From positions 1 through 64,000 of the forward strand of contig CAKTUD010000006.1 of assembly GCA_934617425.1 (NCBI GenBank): 64,000 nucleotides of DNA. The letters run 5' to 3'. Under the pieces are notes generated by a model that ran no database searches, was not told the origin of the DNA, and saw nothing but the letters and a program-made list of their open reading frames with translations. The stretch's first letter is position 1. Each line of letters begins with the position of its first letter. The translations under genes were made by a program, and so were the position numbers. Positions 24,705 through 32,957 of the stretch are shown here, piece by piece. The DNA is from an uncultured Eggerthellaceae bacterium. Lineage in GTDB: Bacteria > Actinomycetota > Coriobacteriia > Coriobacteriales > Eggerthellaceae.

Positions 24705-26900
24705 ATGCTTCAGGCGATTTTCGTTGCCTTTTTGGTGTTGATCTTTTGCATCGTCGCCATTGTCGTGTTCTTTCGCATGCGCGCAAAGCGCTCGGGGGAG
24801 CCGCTTGTGGGTGGCAAGGGCGGAAAAGATGCCGTTGCCTCGATAGATACCTTTGGTGTGAACACAACTTTGGACGATACGCCCGTTGGCGGAACAGGGC
24901 CGCGTACGTTGGGTGCCGGCGCCGATACCCCCAATGCGAAAACATCGTCGTCGGGACATATTTCCGATGCCGTACGTTCGCGCTTCGTGGCTATGGGCGT
25001 TTTGGCGGCAGGGATTTTCGGCACGCTTACCGCAAAGCTCTGGAGCATGCAGGTGCTTGCGGCCAGCTCCTACGAGAGCCAATCGGAAGAGAACAAGTAC
25101 TCGAAAGTGGCCACGCCTGCTCCGCGCGGTTACATTTACGACGCCGATGGCGTGGCTATCGTGAAAAACCGTTCGGCGCTTACCGTGCTAGCCGATGCCG
25201 ATGTTGCCGACGACCATGATGTCGTGCAGCGTTTGTCCACGGTTTTGGGCATTCCGTACAATGTGGTACGCAGCCGTATCCTCGATACGTCTTCAGGCGC
25301 GCAAAGCCAGCGCGTCGTTGCTTCGGATGCGCGCATGCGCGACGTCGCGTTCATAGCCGAGCATTCTGATGCTTTTTCGGGCGTCACCATCCAAGAGCGT
25401 TCCATTCGCTCGTATCCTTACGGGGCGTTGGCGGCGCATGTGGTCGGCTATACCGGATCGGTGAGCGAGTCGAGTTTGGCGAACATGCCTTCGAATCGCA
25501 GCGTTCAGCTGGGCGATGACGTTGGGCAAAGCGGCGTCGAGGCGACCTATGACGAAGTGCTTGCGGGCGAGCACGGCATCCGCACGGTCATGGCCGATGC
25601 CGACGGCAACGTTGTGTCGGTGGTGAGCGAGACCCATCCGTCTCGTGGGTCGGATGTGTACCTTACCATCAAAGCCCCTGTTCAATATGTTGCCGAGAAC
25701 GCCCTGAAAGAGCTTATTGCGCCAAGTGGGATCATCGGTGAGGGAACAGGCGTTGCAGGTGCGGTTGTCGCTATGGATGTTACCGATGGAAGCATCGTCG
25801 CCATGGCGAGCTATCCGACGTTTAACCCCGAAACGTTCATCGGCGGCATCTCTCAGGATACGTGGGATCTGTACGAGTCGGCGGATTCGTATTACCCGCT
25901 GCTCAACCGCTGTATATCGGGTACGTATCCGGCAGCTTCGACGTTCAAATCGTTCACTGGCTTGGCGGCGCTCAAATACGGTTTTGCCGACACGAAGAAG
26001 GAATGGGTCTGCACGGGTTCGTGGGACGGTTTTGGTTCGGGCGACATTCAGAAATGCTGGCTCGAGTCGGGGCATGGTCCGATTGATTTTCACGAAGGCA
26101 TCGTTCAGTCGTGCGATGTTGTTTTCTACGAGATCGCGTACGATTTCTATTATGCCGGCATCTCGCAGGGCGGCAAACTTTCTGATACCGCCTTGCAGGA
26201 AGAAGTGGAGAAGTACGGTTTCGGCAAGACGACTGGGATCGATCTTTCCGGCGAAGAAGGGGGGCGCGTCCCTACCCCTACGTGGAAAGCGCAGCATTGG
26301 GCCGATGTGCCTACCGAGGGCGTTTGGCGCGGCGGCGATTTGACGAATATGGTCATCGGTCAGGGCGACGTTTTGGTCACTCCTTTGCAAATCGCCGTGG
26401 CGTATGGCGGTATTGCTACGGGAACCATGATGAAGCCCCATTTGCTGAAGGAAGTTCGCAACTCCGACAGCACCACGCCCGCCGTCGTTTTCTCGCCGCA
26501 GGAGCTTGCCACGCCCGATGTCGATAAAGACAATCTGGAGACCGTTCGCGATGCGTTGCATGATGTTGCCGCGGGATCCTCGAACTTGGTGGCCGCCTTC
26601 AACGACGCCGGCGTATCGCTTGATGACATTGCTTGCAAGACGGGCACGGGCGAGGTTGCGGGCAAAGACGACTATGCCTGGTTTGCCTGCTATATGCCTT
26701 TTGACAAGCCGAAATACGTTTGCGCTGTGTTGATAGAGCAGGGCGGCGGCGGTGCCTCGGCGGCCGGTCCGATAGGTGCGAAGATCATGGGCGCTTTGAA
26801 GGCGTACGATGCCGGCGAGCTCCCCGACGTCGGCGTCGTTGCCGCCTCGAGCGGCGAGTCGGTCGAATACGGTGGAAGCTCAAGTGGGCGAACGGACTAG
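24705..26900 (+). CDS. mrdA: Penicillin-binding protein 2 (elongation transpeptidase)
   Basis: Cross-links peptidoglycan in lateral wall growth, with RodA as the polymerase. The 731-residue protein has the PBP dimerisation domain (about 135-330) and the transpeptidase domain with the active-site STFK (about residue 411), SCDVV as the SxN-like position, and KTGTGEV (about 646). It has two N-terminal hydrophobic segments (about 4-23 and 90-108) separated by a Gly/Thr-rich linker, where most PBP2 have one. The linker places about 65 extra residues before the usual membrane anchor. AGGGAGGG lies 3-10 bases before the ATG, which supports the long start. Confidence 0.93.
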   Translation: MLQAIFVAFLVLIFCIVAIVVFFRMRAKRSGEPLVGGKGGKDAVASIDTFGVNTTLDDTPVGGTGPRTLGAGADTPNAKTSSSGHISDAVRSRFVAMGVLAAGIFGTLTAKLWSMQVLAASSYESQSEENKYSKVATPAPRGYIYDADGVAIVKNRSALTVLADADVADDHDVVQRLSTVLGIPYNVVRSRILDTSSGAQSQRVVASDARMRDVAFIAEHSDAFSGVTIQERSIRSYPYGALAAHVVGYTGSVSESSLANMPSNRSVQLGDDVGQSGVEATYDEVLAGEHGIRTVMADADGNVVSVVSETHPSRGSDVYLTIKAPVQYVAENALKELIAPSGIIGEGTGVAGAVVAMDVTDGSIVAMASYPTFNPETFIGGISQDTWDLYESADSYYPLLNRCISGTYPAASTFKSFTGLAALKYGFADTKKEWVCTGSWDGFGSGDIQKCWLESGHGPIDFHEGIVQSCDVVFYEIAYDFYYAGISQGGKLSDTALQEEVEKYGFGKTTGIDLSGEEGGRVPTPTWKAQHWADVPTEGVWRGGDLTNMVIGQGDVLVTPLQIAVAYGGIATGTMMKPHLLKEVRNSDSTTPAVVFSPQELATPDVDKDNLETVRDALHDVAAGSSNLVAAFNDAGVSLDDIACKTGTGEVAGKDDYAWFACYMPFDKPKYVCAVLIEQGGGGASAAGPIGAKIMGALKAYDAGELPDVGVVAASSGESVEYGGSSSGRTD

Positions 26901-26909
26901 GAGGGGGAT

Positions 26910-28133
26910 ATGCCGCAGTTACCGCAAATATCGACAGTGCGCACCGCGGGCTCTTCCACGCCCAGGATGGCGCGGCCGTCGCGTTTCCCGTCTCTTAACA
27001 TGCCGCTCATCGTGGTTACGGCAGCACTTACCTGCTACGGTTTGATGGTGGTTTATTCAGCGGTGTCCACCGATGCCGATTATTCCTTCTCGCGTCAGCT
27101 TATGGGCGTCGCTGTCGGGCTGGTGGCCATGGTCGCTTTTTGGAAGTTTGATTATCGCCGTTTGTCGGATACGGCGAAAGTGCTGATGATAGTGAACGTG
27201 GCGCTGATCCTGTCGCCGCATCTTCCCATTATCGGTGTGAATACCATGGGCGCCACGTCGTGGATCAAGATAGGCATTCAAATCCAACCGGGCGAGTTTG
27301 CCAAAATCACGGTCATTCTTATGGATGCGGCTATTATGGCTCGCTACAACGGCCGGCTGGACGATTTGCGCGAGTACCTGAAGGCCGTGGGCCTTATGCT
27401 GGTCCCGTTCTTTTGCATCATGACGCAGCCCGACTTGGGTACGGGTTTGGTTTATATCTTCATCGCGGCCGTAGCGCTTGTCGTGGGTGGCGCGAAGCCC
27501 AAATACCTACTAGCAACACTTGCTGTCGGGATAGCGTTGATAGCTCTTGTTTTCGCGGTTGACCAGGTGATTTACGAAACAAGCGACCCGCATGAGTACA
27601 AGCTGCTCAAACAATATCAGAGGAACCGACTGCTGGTGTTCATGAACCAGGGCTCCGCAAACCTTTCTGACGAAGGCTACAACTTGCAGCAGGCCATGAT
27701 AGCCATCGGTTCAGGAGGATTGTTCGGACAGGGCTACATGCAAGGAACCCAGCATTCCCTGGGAATATTGCCCGAGGCCCCCACAGACTTCATTTTCTGC
27801 GTGCTTGCCGAGGAGCTGGGCTTTTTCGGTGCGCTGGTGCTGCTGGGGCTTTATATCGCCTTGGTTGTAATATCATTTAGGGTAGCGCGATCGTCGAACG
27901 ACATGTTCGGCTTGGTGCTGGTGATGTGCATAGTCGGCATGTGGCTGTTCCAGATTCTCGAGAACATCGGTATGGATTGCGGTCTTATGCCTATCACGGG
28001 CATCCCTTTGCCGTTCATGAGCTATGGATCGTCGTTCATGATGGTGAACTTCGCCCTGCTGGGCTTCATCGGCTCGGTATGGACGCGCAGCAACCAAGCA
28101 GGAAGGAAGGCCGGCTATGCCACTACCCGTTGA
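26910..28133 (+). CDS. rodA: Peptidoglycan polymerase RodA (SEDS family)
   Basis: Polymerises lipid II into glycan strands for the elongasome. The 407-residue protein has about ten membrane segments and the SEDS features WIKIGIQIQPGEFAK, QPDLGTGLV, the catalytic-loop region with EAPTDFIFCVLAEELGF, and GIPLPFMSYGSS near the end. AGGAGG lies 5 bases before the ATG. It overlaps the next gene by 17 bases. Confidence 0.95.
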   Translation: MPQLPQISTVRTAGSSTPRMARPSRFPSLNMPLIVVTAALTCYGLMVVYSAVSTDADYSFSRQLMGVAVGLVAMVAFWKFDYRRLSDTAKVLMIVNVALILSPHLPIIGVNTMGATSWIKIGIQIQPGEFAKITVILMDAAIMARYNGRLDDLREYLKAVGLMLVPFFCIMTQPDLGTGLVYIFIAAVALVVGGAKPKYLLATLAVGIALIALVFAVDQVIYETSDPHEYKLLKQYQRNRLLVFMNQGSANLSDEGYNLQQAMIAIGSGGLFGQGYMQGTQHSLGILPEAPTDFIFCVLAEELGFFGALVLLGLYIALVVISFRVARSSNDMFGLVLVMCIVGMWLFQILENIGMDCGLMPITGIPLPFMSYGSSFMMVNFALLGFIGSVWTRSNQAGRKAGYATTR

Positions 28134-29232
28134 TATCCCGGAACTGCTTAATGAAGTTACTGATTTGGAGAAGGCGCGTAAAACCGCGCTTTCGGTGAGT
28201 GTCTACATAGACGATTCGGCCCCGGCGGATCTTGTCGCGCACGTTCGTCGTGCTTTTGCGAGTGAGCTTGCCACAGTACGTCTTACCATGGGCTATTTGG
28301 GGTCGAGCGCGGCGAACGCTTATCCTACTGACGACATCGCGGTTATCGTCGCTGGGGCATCTGATGTGGTCGGACCAAGCGCCGCAGCAATCAGGGGCGC
28401 CGGCGTGCCTTGCATGGTGTGCGCAACTCAGCCTGCCTTGGTCGAGCTCATCGCTGCCGCGGCTAACGCGCCCATCCCTGATGGCGACCTGATCGTCCCG
28501 AGCGCACCCGAGCGCACCATTGCAAAAAACATCGGGAAGATGGTGTCGCGCAATATCCCGAAGAGCGCCAATGCGGTGGCGCGAGGCCTTAGCGGTTTGG
28601 CGCATGCCGCGCAAATCACCGAAGAAGAGGCGATGGCCGATCCCATCGAGCTCAACGAAGCTGCTTCGAGTGCGCTTGATATGCGCATGGGCGAATGGAT
28701 TGCTGTGGTCTGCCGCGAGAAGCGCCTTGCGTTTGCCCTGGCGTTTCCGTTCGTTCGCCGCCCGCTGGCACTTGAGGCCGTTTCGGAAACAGCCTTGCAG
28801 AATGCGGGTGTGGGCCTTATCCCGTTTTTGCGTGCTGCCGATATGCCCATCATGACGCTCAACCAATCGAAGATGGTGCTCCAGATCGCCGCAGCTTACG
28901 GTAAGCCTTTGAGCTATGAGCGCGCGAAAGAGATACTCGCCGTTGTCGGCGGCGCTTTTGGCTGCCGCTCTGTTGCGCGAAAGTTGACGGGCTACGTACC
29001 CGCCTTGGGCGGCATCATTCGCCTTGGCGTCGGCTTTGCAGGCACCGAAGCTATGGGGCGTGCGGTCATCGAATATTTCGAGGGCGGCGAGAACGTTGCC
29101 GGCGTCACGCGTGTTGCCGAGAAAACGATTGGCGCTGCAAGCTGTGTTTATTCGCAGGTTCGCGAGAAGATCGACGATGTTCGCTCGAATGTCGAGGGCA
29201 CTGCGCCAGGGCAGACAGGCAACGCCGAATAG
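28117..29232 (+). CDS. DUF697-like protein of unknown function
   Basis: The 371-residue protein has an N-terminal part of about 150 residues that resembles a small alpha/beta domain (LSVSVYIDDSAPADLVAHV, DDIAVIVAGASDVVG), and a C-terminal half with the DUF697-type run NQSKMVLQIAAAYGKPLSYERAK and two or three weakly hydrophobic helices. DUF697 domains are often attached to GTPases; no P-loop is present here. It overlaps rodA by 17 bases with AGGAAGG before its ATG, so it is probably co-transcribed with the cell shape genes. A role in envelope growth is only suggested by this position. Confidence 0.7.
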   Translation: MPLPVDIPELLNEVTDLEKARKTALSVSVYIDDSAPADLVAHVRRAFASELATVRLTMGYLGSSAANAYPTDDIAVIVAGASDVVGPSAAAIRGAGVPCMVCATQPALVELIAAAANAPIPDGDLIVPSAPERTIAKNIGKMVSRNIPKSANAVARGLSGLAHAAQITEEEAMADPIELNEAASSALDMRMGEWIAVVCREKRLAFALAFPFVRRPLALEAVSETALQNAGVGLIPFLRAADMPIMTLNQSKMVLQIAAAYGKPLSYERAKEILAVVGGAFGCRSVARKLTGYVPALGGIIRLGVGFAGTEAMGRAVIEYFEGGENVAGVTRVAEKTIGAASCVYSQVREKIDDVRSNVEGTAPGQTGNAE

Positions 29233-29312
29233 CCCCCTTTCCGTTTTTGAGGGTCGCGGCGCTGCGCGCTTTTGCGCGGCGCCGTTTAAACGTTTGAACA
29301 GAGAGTTGACTG

Positions 29313-31208
29313 ATGACGAAATTGACCGACCTTTGGCCGCGTGTGAAAGAACTCGCCGTGCAATCCGAGCGGCCTTCGCGTTACATCAACCACGAGTGGG
29401 GCAGTGTCTACAAAGACGATGCCGATTTTCATTTTTGCATGATCTACCCCGATGTTTACGAGGTGGGACAGCCTAACCAGGCCTTGCGTATCTTGGTGAA
29501 CGTGGTGAACGCGCGTGAAGGGATGTCGGCTGAGCGGGGATTTTTGCCCGCTCCCGATATGGCTGAAGAAATGCGCAAGGCGGGCATCCCGATGTTCTCA
29601 GTCGAAAGCTGTGCGCCCCTCAAGGAGTTCGATGCTCTGGGGGTTACCCTCTCGCACGAACTTGTCGCGACCAACGTGCTCGAAACGCTTGACCTAAGCG
29701 GCATCCCGCTGCATTCGGATGATCGTGCGGAAGGCGATCCGCTTGTCATTGCGGGTGGGCCTTGCGCTTATAACCCCGAGCCGTATGCGCCGTTTTTCGA
29801 TTTGTTCTGCGTCGGAGAGGGCGAAGTGATGCTGCCGGATGGCCTGGAATTCATCCGACAGAAGAAGAATGCGGGCGCCACACGCAAAGAGATCATCCGC
29901 GAGCTGGGCAAGCAGCCAGGATGGTATGCGCCGTCGTTCTATCGCTGGCGAAGCGAAGCGGAGGCGCAGGAGGCAGGCTCGTGGATCGAGCCGCTTGAAG
30001 AGGATATGCCCAAGACCATCACCAAGCGCTTGTTTGACGGGTTTGCGCAAAGTTCCGGCTGGGAGCCATGCGTCGTTCCCTTCACCGAGGCGGTGCATGA
30101 TAGGCTCAATGTCGAAATCTTGCGCGGTTGCGCACGTGGCTGTCGCTTTTGCCAAGCGGGCATGATGTATCGTCCTGTGCGCGAGCGCTCGGCCGACAAC
30201 GTGGTCGAATCTGTTTTGACCGGGCTTGCGAGCACGGGCTACGACGAGGTGAGCCTTACGTCGCTTTCGACGACCGACCATTCGCAAATCGCGGAAATCC
30301 TCACGCGCCTGAACAAGGCGTGCGACGGCACGGGTGTGCGCGTTTCCATTCCCTCTCAGCGTCTCGATTCCTTCGGTGCCGAGATGGCGGCGCTTGTCGC
30401 AGGAAAGAAAAAGGGCGGCCTCACTTTTGCCCCCGAAGCTGGCACGCAGCGCTTGCGCGACGTCATTAACAAAAACGTTACCGAGGAGAATTTGTTCTCG
30501 GCGATCGATGCGGCTTTCGCTGCCGGGTGGCGCCGCTGCAAGTTGTATTTCATGGTTGGCTTGCCCACCGAAACCGATGAAGACCTAAAAGGCATCGCAA
30601 GCTTGTGCGAACGTGCCTACGACCGCGCCGTTGCGGCAGTGCCGGCAGGTCAGAAAGGTGCTGTTCAGATAAGCGCTTCGTTGGCTCTTTTCGTGCCGAA
30701 GGCGCAAACGCCTTTTCAATGGGATGGGCAAATCGCGCCGGAAGAGGCGATTCGCCGCGTGAATTTGGTTCGTTCGAGCGTGAAGCGCCGTTCGGTCATC
30801 GTGCATTGGCACAACGCTGCCACGAGTTTCATCGAGGCCATCATGAGCCGTTCGGGTCGCGAGGCTTCGGCGCTTATCGAAGAGGCTTGGCGGCGCGGCG
30901 CGAAATTTGACGCGTGGGATGAGTTTTTTGACGAAGAGGCTTGGTCGGGGGCGGCGCAGGCTGTGGGCTTCGATGTCTCTCATTTTGCCCAAACCAACTT
31001 CCCGCTTGATTACGTTTTGCCGTGGCAGCACATATCGACGGGTGTGAGCATGCGCTTTTTAAAGCGTGAGCGCGAGCTTGCCGACAAGGCGATCCCGACA
31101 CCCGATTGCACCTTCGGCCGTTGTTCGGGGTGCGGTGTTTGCCCTGACATGCATACCGACAACCAGCTGGCGGCGTCAAGGGTGCCCTTTAACTCGGAGG
31201 CGAACTAA
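29313..31208 (+). CDS. B12-binding-like radical SAM protein (TIGR03960-type)
   Basis: The 631-residue protein has an N-terminal cobalamin-binding-like domain (about 35-200), the radical SAM cluster motif CARGCRFCQAG near residues 276-284, and a C-terminal region ending in a second cysteine group CTFGRCSGCGVC (about 604-615). The family occurs beside or fused to the DUF2344 protein encoded next, often near RNase G and ribosomal protein genes, and is suspected to modify RNA or protein; its reaction is not established. The ATG has only a weak ribosome site (AGAG). The next gene starts 1 base after its stop codon. Confidence 0.88.
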   Translation: MTKLTDLWPRVKELAVQSERPSRYINHEWGSVYKDDADFHFCMIYPDVYEVGQPNQALRILVNVVNAREGMSAERGFLPAPDMAEEMRKAGIPMFSVESCAPLKEFDALGVTLSHELVATNVLETLDLSGIPLHSDDRAEGDPLVIAGGPCAYNPEPYAPFFDLFCVGEGEVMLPDGLEFIRQKKNAGATRKEIIRELGKQPGWYAPSFYRWRSEAEAQEAGSWIEPLEEDMPKTITKRLFDGFAQSSGWEPCVVPFTEAVHDRLNVEILRGCARGCRFCQAGMMYRPVRERSADNVVESVLTGLASTGYDEVSLTSLSTTDHSQIAEILTRLNKACDGTGVRVSIPSQRLDSFGAEMAALVAGKKKGGLTFAPEAGTQRLRDVINKNVTEENLFSAIDAAFAAGWRRCKLYFMVGLPTETDEDLKGIASLCERAYDRAVAAVPAGQKGAVQISASLALFVPKAQTPFQWDGQIAPEEAIRRVNLVRSSVKRRSVIVHWHNAATSFIEAIMSRSGREASALIEEAWRRGAKFDAWDEFFDEEAWSGAAQAVGFDVSHFAQTNFPLDYVLPWQHISTGVSMRFLKRERELADKAIPTPDCTFGRCSGCGVCPDMHTDNQLAASRVPFNSEAN

Positions 31209-31209
31209 C

Positions 31210-31866
31210 ATGCCTGATCAGCCCATGCAGAAATTCATCTTGCGTGCAACCTATATCGAGCAAGACAGGCTTGCCATGCTCTCTCATTTAGAGGTTGCCC
31301 GCGCGCTTGAGCGCACGGTTCGTCGTGCTGGCTTGCCTTTCGCGATCAGTAAGGGCTTCTCTCCTCATATGAAAATCGCTTTCGGCGCCGCTTTGCCCGT
31401 GGGTGTCGGTTCGGTTTGCGAGATATTCGATATCCAGTTGACGCGTTATGTCCCGGAAGACGAGGCCTTAGCTTCGCTTCGCGAGGCGAGCGTTCCCGAT
31501 TTGATGGTGCGCGAGGTGCGCTATATCGATCCGCATGAAAAAGCTGCTTCTGTCGCTTACCCGATAAGCGTTTATCGAGTTGAGTTTTCACACGCGGTCG
31601 ATAGCCTGCCTATACCTGAGACGATCGTTCGAATCCGTCGTAAAAAGGAGAAGACGTTTTGCGTTGCCGATCATCTGATCGAGCCGATTTCTTTTGATGC
31701 GGACAACCCTTGCGTTGCCACATTTGCTCTCGAAGCGCATGATGACGGCGCTTTGCGCGCGGATCTTTTCATAAGCGAATGCCTACGTCTTTACAACGAA
31801 GCGCTTTCCGAAGGAGAAGAGAAACTTGCTGCTTTAAGCATCGTACGCATCGCCCAGAGGGCTTAG
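31210..31866 (+). CDS. Radical SAM-linked DUF2344 protein (TIGR03936-type)
   Basis: The 218-residue protein has the family signature LAMLSHLEVARALERTVRRAGLP and FSPHMKIAFGAALPVGVGS. It is found as a separate gene or as the C-terminal part of the radical SAM protein encoded upstream, and the two act as partners of unknown reaction. GGAGG (31196-31200) lies 9 bases before the ATG at 31210, inside the end of the previous gene. The open frame continues upstream inside that gene but without a start site. Confidence 0.88.
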   Translation: MPDQPMQKFILRATYIEQDRLAMLSHLEVARALERTVRRAGLPFAISKGFSPHMKIAFGAALPVGVGSVCEIFDIQLTRYVPEDEALASLREASVPDLMVREVRYIDPHEKAASVAYPISVYRVEFSHAVDSLPIPETIVRIRRKKEKTFCVADHLIEPISFDADNPCVATFALEAHDDGALRADLFISECLRLYNEALSEGEEKLAALSIVRIAQRA

Positions 31867-31918
31867 TGGGCTGCGGCCAAGACGAGGCTTAGAAAGTTTG
31901 GCGAAGCTTGCTGGGAAT

Positions 31919-32134
31919 CTAACACGAGAAGAGTTCGCGAACGTCGATGCCGAGAGCGTCGCTGATGCGAAGAAGCGACGTGATGCGTACATCTATCGTG
32001 GCATTTTCGATTTTCGAGATATGCGTTTGCGTCGTTCCGCACATGAGCGCAAGCTGGCGCTGCGAGAGATTTTGAGCTTTTCGTTCTCTCTCGACAGCTC
32101 TGCCAAGCTGTATTTTCATACGCTGCACGTCCAT
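31919..32134 (-). CDS. XRE-family DNA-binding protein, small
   Basis: A 71-residue single-domain helix-turn-helix repressor: LGRAVERERKAQNLSQRQLALMCGTTQTHISKIE followed by a third and fourth helix (SLLRISDALGIDVRELF). The start is not certain: ATG at 32134 is chosen because the domain begins just after it, a TTG at 32158 would add 8 residues, and neither has a clear ribosome site, so a leaderless or weakly translated message is possible. A GATATA-N6-TATATC palindrome lies 33 bases upstream and may be its own operator. Confidence 0.75.
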   Translation of the reverse strand: MDVQRMKIQLGRAVERERKAQNLSQRQLALMCGTTQTHISKIENATIDVRITSLLRISDALGIDVRELFSC

Positions 32135-32166
32135 GGCGCCAGCGTATTTCCGAATCAAACAGGGTC

Positions 32167-32184
32167 GATATACAACAATATATC
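32167..32184. promoter_or_regulatory. Candidate operator of the small XRE regulator
   Basis: GATATA (32167-32172) and TATATC (32179-32184) form a 6-6-6 inverted repeat upstream of the XRE gene, overlapping AT-rich sequence that could hold its -10. A further palindrome, TGATATATCA, lies at 32219-32228 over the stop codon of the next gene. Binding is inferred. Confidence 0.4.
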
Positions 32185-32225
32185 AAAACGTTTGAACATA
32201 CAGGGATTTCATATCTGATGATATA

Positions 32226-32450
32226 TCAAGGCATCGCGGCCTTTTCCAGCTCGCACGCGGCAGTGCTGATGCGACGTGCGCATTCGGCGAGCGCAAACGT
32301 TAGAGCGAGGCTCGTTTGCTCGATTGTCGGAAGCTTCTGCGCTTCCTCGGTGTCAGCGAGCGCGATGACGATGCTTATGAGTCCTTCGAGAGCATCGGCG
32401 CTTTCGTTGAGGCTTGTTTCGATTTCGCGATAGCTGCTGCTGGCGTTCAT
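32226..32450 (-). CDS. Small alpha-helical protein, unknown function
   Basis: A 74-residue protein, predicted all helical, with acidic N-terminal half and no membrane segment (MNASSSYREIETSLNESAD...). I do not recognise it. CAGGAG lies 5 bases before the ATG, which is stronger support than either flanking regulator gene has. It is held between two small XRE regulators on the same strand, so a regulator-partner or antitoxin-like role can be imagined but is not shown. Confidence 0.6.
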   Translation of the reverse strand: MNASSSYREIETSLNESADALEGLISIVIALADTEEAQKLPTIEQTSLALTFALAECARRISTAACELEKAAMP

Positions 32451-32585
32451 GAAGACTCCTGCTTTTGGTGGGCTACGGGTGGTTTTGGTTTTCTCCGTTT
32501 CGATAGAGTAGCTTCGCATGATAGCGCTTTTCTCGGGTTGTTTTCTTTGGAGTGCTTTGCTTGTTGGGCGTTTGCTTGACCAGCG

Positions 32586-32822
32586 CTAGAGATTCGTTGT
32601 GGTTTTGCTAGAAGCGCCGTCCGGTGGGCGGGATACTAAAGTGCGCACGGTGGTTTTAAGCGCCGTGGCAACTTTCAAAAGCGACACCGCAGTGCAGTCG
32701 ACGTCGCCTGTTTCCATGCGTCGAATGGTCGCTCGGCTAAGCCCGCTTTGGCGAGCGAGCGCGGTTTTGCTAAGTCCGCGCTTTTGGCGAAGTTTCTTTA
32801 TCCTGGTTGCGATTATCTGCAC
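32586..32822 (-). CDS. XRE-family DNA-binding protein, small
   Basis: A 78-residue helix-turn-helix protein: IATRIKKLRQKRGLSKTALARQSGLSRATIRRME, then SLLKVATALKTTVRTLV. The GTG at 32822 is chosen as start because AAGGA lies exactly 5 bases upstream; a longer frame reaches a TTG/ATG near 32903, but that would begin inside the palindrome at 32868-32911 and has no ribosome site. It has a short polar C-terminal tail. Its target is unknown; the upstream palindrome is a candidate. Confidence 0.75.
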   Translation of the reverse strand: MQIIATRIKKLRQKRGLSKTALARQSGLSRATIRRMETGDVDCTAVSLLKVATALKTTVRTLVSRPPDGASSKTTTNL

Positions 32823-32867
32823 GTATGTCCTTAAAGGCGCTTTCTGCTTGCGGCGCGATGCGATAAA

Positions 32868-32911
32868 CCGTCTGTTTGATGCTGTTTCGTTGGGCAGCAT
32901 CAAACAGACGG
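32868..32911. repeat. Perfect 17-bp inverted repeat between helD and the XRE gene
   Basis: CCGTCTGTTTGATGCTG (32868-32884) and its exact reverse complement (32895-32911) are separated by 10 bases. Read on the minus strand it is a strong hairpin 47 bases past the helD stop followed by GGTTTAT, so it may end helD transcripts; it is also 45 bases before the XRE start and could be an operator. Confidence 0.8.
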
Positions 32912-32957
32912 CGATGTTCTGCTTTTGATGATTTTGCTTTGGAGCGACAGGAGGGCG

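Noticed and set aside
32823..32903. Longer start of the XRE gene near 32903
   Set aside because: It would begin inside a perfect palindrome without a ribosome site, whereas the GTG at 32822 has AAGGA at ideal distance.
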